The notes beneath the pieces are model-generated. The model was not told the origin of the DNA. It saw nothing but the letters and a program-made list of their open reading frames with translations, and ran no database searches. The position numbers were made by a program, and so were the translations under genes. Below are positions 25,305 through 36,350 of a DNA stretch of 64,000 nt, piece after piece. Within the stretch, counting starts at the first letter, position 1. Every line of letters begins with the position of its first letter. The stretch is taken from the NCBI GenBank assembly GCA_949825025.1, contig OX463783.1, forward strand, positions 13,241,628 to 13,305,627, in the 5' to 3' direction. The stretch comes from Siphlonurus alternatus. Taxonomy: Eukaryota; Arthropoda; Insecta; Ephemeroptera; Siphlonuridae.

Positions 25305-25445
25305 GGTGCGATTCACGAAGCAGTTATCCAGGTTTCTAACCACGTTTAGCTTAACCACGTTTAACTAGGTGCAGTGGTTTAACACGTAGAACAGGTATAG
25401 TTAAACATGGTTAGAAACCTGGCTAACTGCTTCGTGAATCGCACC
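25305..25445. mobile_element. Fold-back MITE with GGTGCGATTCACGAAGC ends
   Basis: GGTGCGATTCACGAAGCAGT and its reverse complement bound a 141-bp fold-back. Inner arms (CCAGGTTTCTAACCACGTTT) also pair, and a short direct repeat of TTAACCACGTTTA-like sequence lies at the tip. It sits 17 bp from the preceding MITE. Confidence 0.8.
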
Positions 25446-26133
25446 CATTATATGTAGCAGGGGTGATGCTGAAAAAGTTGCCTAACCTCAAGGCGAGAGG
25501 AACAACAAAAACTGCATGTGTCTCCGGAATCCGGAAAATTTTCCTATACTGTCATGGCCATATAGTTCGAGCAAAATATTGATGCTTTTTTTCATCTGCT
25601 TAGTTTCTCGCATTCAATGGATAATTGTTGTAGCCATAATAAATCATTGTTAAAATGTTATCATTAATTCTATATTTACAGCACCGTTTAGGAATATACT
25701 TTCAACTTTGTTTTCCGCGTGTACGCGTATTATCTATACATAATGAACAGGATGAAAGCATATATATCAAGGAGAAATTGAAAATCACTAAACCTTGAAA
25801 TTACTAGACAAAAAAACAAGAAATCATTTTGCAGAAATTGAACAAGTTGCATACTTCAAAGGAAATAACGTCTAGCTATTTCGAATTATATTATAGAATA
25901 TTTAAAAATAGCTCTCCATATAGTATAAACAATACTAATAGAAATCTAATTAAGAATAATGTAAAAACATGACATCATCAATTAAATATTATAATATTAT
26001 TTGAACTCTATGGTTAGTAACAACATCAGACAATACAATAGAGACTCCTCGTGACAACATTTAGCATACCAAAGACAACATAAAAAAAAACACCGCTAAC
26101 GCATAATATCATCATGCGAACATACGAGTGTGC

Positions 26134-26135
<2 letters not shown>

Positions 26136-26217
<82 letters not shown>
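26136..26217. repeat. (GA)n microsatellite
   Basis: About 41 GA units without interruption. The frames read through it (Arg-Glu or Ser-Leu repeats) are artefacts. Confidence 0.95.
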
Positions 26218-26220
<3 letters not shown>

Positions 26221-26861
26221 GAATGAGAGCCAACAAAATGGTGAGTCACTCGGGGCCGAGTCTGACTGAAGAACTCTCAGCTTATTTCTGCAGATAGGAA
26301 TATTAATTTTGTGACTCATATGTATAAGGTGATATATAAGAGCTTGGCTGGCTTATACAGATCCGCAAACATACTTTTTTCATGCGTGAGAGAGAAGGCA
26401 AATTGGATAGCATAAAATGCCAACAAACCCAACTTAGATAAGCAGGTAGTAGCTTATAGTAGTTATTATGTTATGTTAAGTAGTCATATGAGTCATAACA
26501 AAATAATAATAATATGAAAATGTCTGGTTGTAATGTTTTTTTTTATGTAGTTTGGCAATGGTCATAAAATTAAACTGTTATTGAAAATATGATGAAGTAA
26601 TTGGTATTCTCACAGTCTAATTAAGTATACGTTTTTGACATTTTTTTTAATTTAAATATTACTCATGATTTTGCTCACAAGTTTTTGTATAAAAAATAAG
26701 ATTGCCTAAATTTTTTGTTATAAAAAAAAAGAAAAAAAAAAAAGGATTTCAATATTTTATATTTCAATGAGACATGCAAATCAGTAAAAAAAAATTGTAT
26801 ATTGAATATTTGACCTCATAAAGCAAAATGTGTCATTTGTTATCACAGCATTTTAATGTAC

Positions 26862-26978
26862 GTACACTCGTCGTCCGCCTTGGAAAATTTTACACTTGCA
26901 GGCTTGTTAATCACCATGATCTGTGTTATCTTTACGGGGCATGGTGAAGGGAAATTTTCCGAGGTGACGACTGTACAC
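26862..26978. mobile_element. Fold-back MITE, family D, copy 2
   Basis: GTACACTCGTCGTCCGCCTT at the left and its mirrored right end (GAGGTGACGACTGTACAC) enclose CTTGTTAATCACCATGATC facing GGGCATGGTGAAGGG. Same layout as copy 3 at 32764-32887. Confidence 0.75.
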
Positions 26979-27029
26979 TTTAGGAAAGAGCAAACGTTAT
27001 AATATATACTCCACCTCTGCCTCTGTTTG

Positions 27030-27193
27030 TTGATGTTATCTTTAGGTGCAGCCCCCCTCCTCCACCCCCACCCCCCCAAGAAATTTTGGATTTTACATGG
27101 GCACTTCCCCCACTCCAAATTTTTTTAAACATTGGCCTTATGGAGGCAGCCCCCCCCCCCCCCCTCGAATTTTTTTCCTGGATCCACGCCTGG
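27030..27193 (-). mobile_element. C/G-run-rich repeat end
   Basis: Read on the minus strand it begins CAGGCGTGGATCCAGG, followed by a G run and more G-rich blocks. CAGGCGTGGATCC-type ends are common on hAT-type non-autonomous elements. Only one end is visible and the homopolymer runs give spurious glycine-rich frames. Confidence 0.4.
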
Positions 27194-27256
27194 TTATCAT
27201 TTAGTATGTATAATGGAGATTCGATTTTGGTATACATTTTTTTTAATGAAATAGAC

Positions 27257-27358
<102 letters not shown>

Positions 27359-27359
27359 A

Positions 27360-28628
27360 ACTCTCCCAAAATTACTAATCTGTAGAGGAGCATGTGAGCG
27401 AGGTATATATTTTGTTGCTTTTCTGACGAGGAAACTTGCCTTTTAATAAATATTTTTGTTTATTTGGGTATTTCCGTGTATATGTATTTTTTTATATGAA
27501 ATTTCATAGCTGTTATATGAGCTTTTATATTTAATATTCTTGTAAAGACATGTCATTGGCTCAGAATTAAAGTTAGATAACTTTATACAACAAATTTTAT
27601 ACTAACATGATTCTTATGCTCTTAGTATTTAACGTTCATGTTCCTATTTTCTGTGTTATTTTTTTTCTAATGCATTCACATATTTCAATTTTATACGAAT
27701 TATAATTATATAGATCTATACTATTATAGTCTCTATACTTATACGTTTATTTTATATGTATTAAAACATAGTAAATATACTAACATGCAGCACAGTCATA
27801 TTTATTACACATAATATATAATTATGCTACATGTATACAGCTAATGTTTTTCTTACCAATTTACACCTATTTACAGTTAAAAAAGTGCTTTCAAATTTTT
27901 ATTAGAAGTGACAAAATAAATACTCATATATAACATTTTCTAAAAAAAAAAATAATATTCATTGTTATTTTTATATTTGTTTTTCTTATAAGAATACTTT
28001 TTTTTTTAATTCTTCATACATGCTGTCTCATACCTTTATGAGTAAACGCATGTTGTAAATAGTAATATCATAAAAGAAAACGGAATAAATAATTAAATAT
28101 CATGATGAGTCACACACATATAATATTGGCATCATAACCTTTTCTAAGCGTAAAGCCCACCCATACGTAATCCTATATAATTACCTTATAATATAACAAA
28201 TACTTTAGGTAAATAATCTATAATACAATTTTGTTTTAAAAAATTAAATTCTTATATTTCATTTCCTTAGCACAAGTATAGTTGGCAGGTGTGATGTCGC
28301 GACCTCTGAATGCCTCGATTAAACTGTTTATAATAGCTTACTAAGTAAATAAAGTTCAATTTTCTATACTTTAACATGGTTATTTGACACTAATGTTATA
28401 ATGTTGTAAGTATACCTGCCACTGGTTACCGTACAACCAATCTGTCTACTGTGTATTTTTTTTTTTAATTATATGTTAGTTATTTTTCTTGTTGACACCG
28501 TTTTTTTTATAAGGGAGTTATTTTGTTTGGAATTTTTTAAAAACTTTTAAAGTTATATTTTTTTGTGTATGAATTCCAAAAATATTTTTATATAAATGTT
28601 TTATTACTATTTTTTTTATTTTTTTATT

Positions 28629-28659
<31 letters not shown>

Positions 28660-29848
28660 CATTTTACACTTCAACTAAACTGCATGTGTATTTTATGGGA
28701 AAAATTCAACTCACAGGCGTTGAAATCTCCATGATATTAATATTAATATAATTTTTTTTTAGCTTTGATTGATTCTGGTATATTTTAAAAAATTATTCAA
28801 TTACAATTTTTCATTTTCTTAAACATAATAATATGTATTATGCGTCGAGTATAATATTTTTTAAGGTAAAAATATTACCTTAAATTTATTCCTTTGTGAA
28901 GTGTCATCTCAGCTAGAATATAAATAACGTTTAAACCACGAGGTTTTAATGGTCTTATGTATGTATGTACACAGTAAGTAGCATATAATGGTCGAACAAA
29001 AGTTTGTGGCGTTTACGACTTTTATATTCTGAGGTGATGAAAAATGAAACAATATTTGATAATTAATTATTTGACATATTAACATCAGGATTTATATAAA
29101 TCACCTTGATGATTTTACCTTGAACACAATGTACATAGTTCAAGAAGAAATTTGCAAGTAAATAAAGAAAAAGATGTCAGAAAACTACCAAATTTGAATT
29201 GACCCCCAAAACTGAAACACTTTGAAAGGAATATTATTAATAAAAAACTTAAATATGGATTAATTTATTTTGGAACATAAAGGTTGTATGTACTATAGTA
29301 TGAACTAGAAAAGATCACGTCATACATCTTACGTAAGTAACTATTGAACTAAAAACTTTATATTTTTAGCCAATAAATACAATATAATATTTTATACAAG
29401 ACTGGATAATTTTACCATACATATATGAATATATTAGTCTTCTAGAAATAAAAATTCATCGTAATATTATTATCTATAGCAAGTAAAAATGCATATCTGA
29501 CTTCACTGATTACAATCTGCAGTTAAAATGGTTTGATTTTTTATCAATATTATACTTATTTTATAAATTGCTATTCATTTTCAGACATATTATATAAATC
29601 CAACAACAATTTAAATTTTTTATTACTATTGATTACACACTTCAATATGAATTCCAATTTGAAAAAAATCGTAAAAAAATAATACTACCTTTTATTTTAA
29701 ATTCCTTAATAATTTCAAACCATTTTACAAAAATCAAGCCCATTGTTAATATAATTATATATAATACGTAATTCTGTGAGCTCCTTTTATTAGATGAGTC
29801 GCACATTATAGACTGTGTAATGTAAATCAACGTTGAGTGATTCATTCT
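27360..29848. other. Non-coding AT-rich stretch with poly-T
   Basis: No gene seen. A poly-T run lies at about 28628-28659. The rest is AT-rich without an inverted repeat I can support. Confidence 0.4.
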
Positions 29849-29849
29849 T

Positions 29850-29960
29850 CAGGGCACCGGGCAGTCTGGTGAAGAGGTCGGAAATAGAAGTGACGTGTTC
29901 ACATCGCAAGTCAACCAGTCAGCGGCTACTTTCTTTTACCTGTAGGATAATATACACGGT
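29850..29960 (+). other. Candidate short exon
   Basis: After a possible acceptor (CATTCTTCAG|GGCACC) a balanced-composition stretch is open for 30 codons (GTGQSGEEVGNRSDVF...) to a TAG. About 13 bases beyond, a consensus donor occurs (ACACG|GTAAGA). It could be a 5' untranslated exon, a short terminal exon or chance. No partner exon was found, though the plus-strand phosphoesterase gene starts 6.4 kb downstream. Confidence 0.25.
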
Positions 29961-30025
29961 AAGAAATAATATTATATATTAACATTATTGCAAACATTAA
30001 TTGAGATTTAATTAGTTTACCTAAA

Positions 30026-30272
30026 AAGGGCATTCACAAAGCCGTAAGGGCGCCAAGGGCGGTAAAGGTCACATTTAGGGCGACATATTTTGACTCTAAG
30101 AAGTGGGGTTTAAAATTGAGCCTAAAATGTTACCTGAAATCGAGCCTTTGTATCTGTCACAACATTGGAAGGCTCGATTTATATAAGGTCACATTTTTAA
30201 GGTCAAATTTAAGGCTCAATTTTAGGTACCATTTTAATAGGGCGCCCTAAAAGTGGTCTTAAATGCCACCTA
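30026..30272. mobile_element. Imperfect fold-back element
   Basis: Blocks such as AAAATTGAGCCTAAAATGTT and AAATCGAGCCTT are mirrored at 30165-30235 (AAGGCTCGATTT, AAGGCTCAATTTTAGG), and GGGCGCC occurs near both ends. Probably an old MITE. Confidence 0.5.
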
Positions 30273-30664
30273 TAAGAAATAATTTAATAAAGAGTGCTAA
30301 TATATTAATTATCATTTATTTTAATTACATATTATAATAACAATTATTTGTTCTTGTACACTGTCAACGCTTAGAAAATATGAGGGGGAAAAATGAATAA
30401 AAAATACTTGAGCAAAAATATTTTTATTTTTAATACTGAGATTCCAAAGACCTCCATGCTTTATAGTCAAGAAATTGATGAATATACTTCAATTTAATTG
30501 TTGCCCATAAAACACGGGGATTTCTGAGTGCGGAGGTCAGTACGTATAAAGTGCATGTACAGTATATAAACAGTTCCTCTGAAGAAGATTAGAATTATTA
30601 GACTTTAAAAGAACCTTTAATATGTTTATGTTCGTTAATATGAACTATTATATTATTATGTTAA

Positions 30665-31585
30665 TACGAGGGTCGTATGATAAGTTCCTTATGTCGTATA
30701 GAAAAAATCCGGCTAGATAAAATTAACAACTGTACCAGGTTAAGTAATATTTCAGTAGGTCAGATACAAATTTTTACCCCGATATCACCTATATTAATTT
30801 CTGGGGGTCAGTTTTCGTGAAGCACGGTCGGGAAATTAAAATTTGACCAAAAATTAGTGCTTTTTACCAGTTTCAATATCTGTTGCAGAAAAAAGTTGAT
30901 GCATGGGAAATTCATGAAAATCTCGTGAAAACATCAGAAAACCTTACTCTATCAGGCTCTAGTGCTGTTTATTTGTTACCTAAATTTTTAATAGGATATA
31001 TGCCTCACTGAAGTGTACCCTTCACTGTTTGGCCAAAATCATCTGTCATTTAAGATTTCATTAAAAAAATACACAAAATTTTGAATACAGACAGTCTTAT
31101 GTAACATCAGCAAATAGCAGAGATTATGGGCTTTCTAATGATATAATTATATTACATCTCCAATGAAAAATTACGACGAAAAAACTTGCCGCGTTAGGGG
31201 TGCTGCAAATGAGCTTTTTAAGGCCCAAAAAAAGGGTGGTGACGGTCCATGAAATTTCATAATTGCTTGTTTTTAAAGCAAAAATCAAACTATTTGCGGT
31301 GTCTGGTGGCACAGAATAGATCATTGGATCACGGCGCAATACCAAAGATAAAAAAACATCCCTGGAATATCACAGCAGTGGGTGTTATACCGGTTCAAAG
31401 TTCAAATTTAGTCAATTTTGAGGGAGCTTCACGAAAACTGACCCCCAGAAATTAATATAAGTGATATCGGGGTAAAAATTTGTATCTGACCTATTGAAAT
31501 ATCACTTAAGTCGGTACAGTTGTTAATTTTATCTCGCTGGATTTTTTTCTATACGACTTAAGAAACTTATCATACGACCCTCGTA
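30665..31585. mobile_element. Mariner/Tc1-like element, long inverted repeats
   Basis: The ends read TA-CGAGGGTCGTATGATAAG and the reverse complement followed by TA; TACGAGGGT...ATAAGT ends are typical of mariner-group elements, which insert at TA. The inverted repeats extend about 165 bp inwards (block CTGGGGGTCAGTTTTCGTG mirrored at about 31420-31450), unusually long for mariner. The ~570-bp middle shows no intact transposase or DDD/E motif I can recognise, so this is non-autonomous or badly decayed. Confidence 0.7.
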
Positions 31586-31737
31586 TTTATATTAATATTC
31601 AAGGACAATATAATCATATAAAATATAATAAAAATTTATAATTAAAATTATAAGAATATAATAAAATTCATTAATAAAATTTTATAATTAAAATTATAAT
31701 AAAATGAATTTGGGCACATAGACAGTATATAAAATAT

Positions 31738-32174
31738 TTTATTTTTTTTATTTATTTTTTTTTATTTATTTATTTTTTTTTTAATCAAACCCTATTGGGT
31801 ACTTCTATTTACTAATTACATACTACTTTGAAACCCCGAACCTTCCGAAACCCTAACTTGAGCGTTTCGCGGGCTCTTCCGGAACGGGGGCAGCCACGGC
31901 CTTGCAAATCCATCCCGGCATTTGCCTGCGGCTGAGGGAACGTGGAAACCTCAGCCAGGATGGACGCTACAGCTTTTGTCAATGAACCGGAAGTGCAATG
32001 GTCCAAAGCCAGGGGAACCACATAGTGGTAAAGCGCAACGATTTACCCCTGGGTGGGAAACGTGGTTTTTGTTGAAAATGGTCACCCATCCAACTACTAA
32101 CCACGCGCGGCGTTGCTTGACTTCGGTGATCTGACGAGAGCCGCGCGGTCAAGCGCATTGCGCCACACCTCCCA
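31738..32174 (-). mobile_element. SINE with tRNA-like and 5S rRNA-like head
   Basis: On the minus strand from 32174: a tRNA-like start (GTGGCGCAATGCGCTTGACC), then a clear 5S rRNA-like block (CTCGTCAGATCACCGAAGTC ... GTTAGTAGTTGGATGGGTGA), a central block (CTGAGGTTTCCACGTTCC, GGCAAATGCCGGGATGG), and an A/T-rich tail. 5S-like sequence contains the internal pol III promoter. The central block is shared with three other SINE pieces in this window and resembles deeply conserved SINE core domains such as Nin-DC (from memory). This is the best-preserved copy here. Confidence 0.8.
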
Positions 32175-32499
32175 CAAATATTTTATATGCAGTCATAATT
32201 GCATAATAAGAGTTTTATGAATATTTTCATACAAATTATTAATATCAGACTATGAAACTTATTTTATAATAGTGTATTAATTAATGTCTATATAAATATA
32301 GTTGAATACCATTGAGAGAGCGAGAAAGAATGAGTCGCATTTTTTTTTGTATGTGTGCGTGGTTCCTGATACAATAAATAAAATAAATGAATACATTCTT
32401 AATTTCAATGGCACAATGGACAACAGTGTAAAGTATTTGTTACATTATATTCTGCTCATTTGGTGAGTTTCTATTAAAAAACTATAATACGTAGCACGC

Positions 32500-32641
32500 A
32501 CCGCCCCCGATGATACCGCAATTGTTTGTCTCATTGAAATAGCATGAGAAATAATTAAAACGATTCAGGAAGATAGCCTAATTTTTCACTATACTACGGT
32601 TATTGAGTTAGGCTGTCTGATTATCATGAATCGGGGGCGGT
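32500..32641. mobile_element. Fold-back MITE with ACCGCCCCCGAT ends
   Basis: ACCGCCCCCGATGATA at the left and ATCATGAATCGGGGGCGGT at the right are inverted; AGCCTAATTTTTCACT and TTGAGTTAGGCT pair inside. About 142 bp, no coding capacity. Confidence 0.65.
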
Positions 32642-32763
32642 CTAATGTTTGTTGAATTTTTTTTACATGAAAATTTGCACCTTAAGTTGTCTTCAATATT
32701 TCCTTAATTAATTTCTAAGGGATAAATAAAAATTGTAAATATACTGAATAAAAAAATGCCAAA

Positions 32764-32887
32764 TGTACACTCGTCACCTTGGAAAATGTCCAATTGCAGC
32801 CTTTTTAATCACCATTGTGAGTATATCACAGGGCATGGTGATTAACAAGGCTGCAAATGGAAATTTTCTAAGGCAATCAAGTGTACA
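32764..32887. mobile_element. Fold-back MITE, family D, copy 3
   Basis: TGTACACTCGTCACCTTGG at the left is mirrored by CTAAGGCAATCAAGTGTACA at the right. The inner TTGCAGCCTTTTTAATCACC faces GGTGATTAACAAGGCTGCAA. The clearest member of family D. Confidence 0.8.
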
Positions 32888-33064
32888 CACTCAAGTTAAA
32901 CATGGCGCCTTTTGGAATTCGGCAGCTTGTTAAGCATCAAAATGGTGCCTTAACAATATATTAATTAAAGACGAATATATACCGTGCATTTACAATTTTG
33001 CCTCCACTTCGTATAACATGTGATTCCTGATGACCTGTAATTAATGTAACTAACATTTTGAATT

Positions 33065-33100
33065 CTGAAAAGGTTGCCTAACCTCAAGGCGGAATGTTCT
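33065..33100. repeat. Solo copy of GTTGCCTAACCTCAAGGC repeat end
   Basis: CTGAAAAGGTTGCCTAACCT followed by CAAGGCGG matches similar phrases at 25465-25500, 56790-56820 (inverted) and both ends of 42986-43160, so it is probably the end of a dispersed element. Confidence 0.45.
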
Positions 33101-34201
33101 GAGACAAAGGAGACATTTATTGACTGTTTGAGTATACATTTGACCATTTTTACCCTTCATCATTACATCTTTTATTTTTTTTATTTATATAAATTTTTAA
33201 TTAAGAAATATGGGATATATTTTAAATATTATAAATCTCCATATATTTTGAATAATTAATTGTCTCTATAATACTATTTAATGTACATATTACATTTTAA
33301 ATAGAATTATTATGACACAATTATCATGATATTTTAATTTTCGTAATAAAAATAAAAGTGGCTCCACGCAGTCTCGAAATACGAGACTCATCGGATGTAT
33401 TAGACTATTGACGTCTTTTAATATGACCACATAAGAGATAACAAAAGAGAATCACTAATTACTAAGAAAAGTATTTTAAAATCACACCACACTATATTAT
33501 CACAACAACAGGATGTGTCGTCAAACACTACTTATGATTTTTGTCATATAATCTTTCCGTTCAATATTTTTTTTAGTATTTTATTTAATTCGAGGGATTT
33601 TTTTTAAGTGTTATCGATTGTTTATATTTATCTTATGTGTCATTATCACTTATTTAATATATAGTTTAATTAGTATAATACTCTAACCGGAATTAGCATT
33701 AAAAATAATTTTTATATTAATATTTAAGCCTAAAAATATTGAATTAAATTTGTAACATTTCACTTTTTATTCTACTGTAGGATAATAAATATAAACAGAA
33801 AATGTTACATGACATATCCGGTGAATTTTATATTAATAAGAGTATAAGTACCTTGTAATCAGTTTATACTCGGAGATTATGATGTCTCGTTTCAAATATT
33901 ATAACTTCTCATATCTTCTTTTCCGTGCTTGTACAGGAATTATTATTGCGTCAATTTACCTCTTAGAATTATATATAACAGATAATATATATAAAGTATA
34001 CAAAGTAAATAAATGATAGCCCTATATGGTTATCATATTTTTTATATATTACATTTGATGATGATATAAGAGAAGAGTTGAAAAAATAAATATGTGATTT
34101 TTTTTTTGTAGTGAAAAAAATATTGCGAGTCATCGCAAGATTTGGTTTTCTAAATCCTTAAATTTTAAATATAATATTGTTGTATTATATATATTATTAT
34201 G

Positions 34202-34253
<52 letters not shown>

Positions 34254-34846
34254 TAAAAATTGTTGTACCTTGTCCATTGTTCTTCCAGTGGAGATACCAA
34301 ATTATTTATCATCGGTTATATGTACTGTATTATCTGAATCGGCAATGGAATGTTATAGTAAAACTATTTCGTGTTCGTTTTGTTTTCTAATTGGGATAAC
34401 AACCACTTTTAGTGTTGTGGTGCCTCTTGGGCAGTTTTGCATATTATATCAACCCACAATTGTACGCTATTCCATGTAAATAATAATATATTATATATAT
34501 CTACCTATTCTGCAGAAATAATAAACAATCGTTGAAAGTAACGTACACCGCAATGCACATTTTTTTTTCTTTAAGTCACATTCAGTTTAATATTTATCGT
34601 GAATGATCGCGATCTCAATTGTAATTATCTCATATATCCCGCGGGATCAATTACTTCGGCTATTGAGGTATTTCTTAAAAACTGCTGCCCTTATACAAAT
34701 TAACACGATGATAACCACATTCAAATGTCATTAACGTAATCATGGACAGTCCACTGGGTTCTATAATTATATAAAGTCCATATTTTAATAATTAATCAAT
34801 TAAACTCCCTCCCTATAGATATATTTATTATATTGTATTATATACA

Positions 34847-34943
<97 letters not shown>

Positions 34944-36075
34944 TAAGCGTTAATAATTGTGATATAAAATAAAGTAAAAGAGGTGAGAATTTTATTGTTT
35001 GCATGATGCTTTTCAATCAAGAGAGCTAGCTGTCATTGCGGCATATTTAATATGTATTATAGTTTGACAATAATATGACTTCCTTTCAGAACTTTCAGAT
35101 TAATAAGACAGTAAAAAACATATAGAATATTTAAGATATTAATAATATTCATATATCATTTGGAGCTACAAGTATATACAGAATATTGTCAGACATAGAT
35201 TATTCTTAGAATGCTCTGATCTATTTAATTAATAATTTTGTAAATATTTTTGCTCTCGCAGCTGCATGTCCTATATATAAATATATGGGTATTTGGTGAA
35301 TAAAATATTAATAATTTAATATACTAGCTCTATATATATCCTTAAAGTTAGCTGATTTTGGAAAATTGTCATAAAAATAGCATACACCTAAATATATACA
35401 TTATATATATATTTTTTTTCCTAATTTATTTCGGTGTATTTTCTCTTACGGTAAAAAATATATTTCCATATCGTGTCATATTATATTATAATGAAGTGTC
35501 ATTTTATATTTTATTATTGTCTGCAATTCATTTTTAATTATTAATGATTGTATATATATAGGAGCTAGCTAGTTACTGCCAGTATTATTAATTCGTAATG
35601 GAAACTTTGTATAAAGGTGTATTATTCTATCTTTTGCCTAAAGCTATAAGTACGGATTAAGAGTAAGTACTTTAATTTTTTTATCATACGCGGCACCCGC
35701 GGCGAAATGAAGGGACCAGCGAGTTAACTAACGACTTAAAAAAATGTACTTAAGCGAGTCGTCGGTGGCACACTTTAAACCCTCATTGAATCACCATGCA
35801 CCATTATATATATGTATTTTAAAGGTAGAAGGAGAGTTGTTATAAAAAGAGAAAAGATAATTGTAAGGAATGTAATATACGCATTAAAATTACTATTGAT
35901 AAAAAAATTCTGATAACATTTTTGAACGCATTTACTTATTATATAATGCATGGTAAATAGATAAAAATTAACAGCACTTTCAATAAAAAATTCATTACTT
36001 TTTTATTTTTTCTAGTATGCTATAAATTTAATTATAGATAATTAATTATTTTATATAGTATAAATTGTGAGTTTT
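33101..36075. other. AT-rich DNA with two (TA)n tracts
   Basis: Upstream of the phosphoesterase gene. It holds (TA)n at about 34205-34249 and 34848-34935 and otherwise AT-rich sequence with no supported exon. The frame at 34177-34479 runs out of the TA repeat and shows no domain. Confidence 0.45.
34848..34935. repeat. (TA)n microsatellite
   Basis: About 44 TA units; an apparent Tyr-Ile open frame through it is an artefact. Confidence 0.95.
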
Positions 36076-36114
36076 GGAAATTTCCAAAGTTCCTCTGGAA
36101 CTTTGGGAAATTTC
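36076..36114. repeat. Short hairpin upstream of the MPPED gene
   Basis: GGAAATTTCCAAAGTTCC pairs with GGAACTTTGGGAAATTTC with one bulged base and a tiny loop. It lies about 240 bp before the start codon, next to a modest CpG-containing stretch (36140-36210) that may be the promoter. Confidence 0.5.
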
Positions 36115-36350
36115 TGTAGCAAAATGTTTTAAAAATTTGCCGCGCCTTTTCCATATGTTTCGTAAAATTTTCACGGAGCGTCTGCTTTTGACGTTTTGAC
36201 GTAACATTTTGTTATTGTTATTTTAAAAGTTAATTTTAGGTAGTTCTATTAGTGATTGTAGTATAGAAATTTAAAAATGCTCATTACCATATAATTAGCT
36301 TATATTTTAATGTGATAATTTACCAAATATTCGTAATTTAGACTGATAAA

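Noticed and set aside
34177..35020. Tyr-Ile repeat proteins
   Set aside because: They are read-through of (TA)n microsatellites, with no domain outside the repeat.
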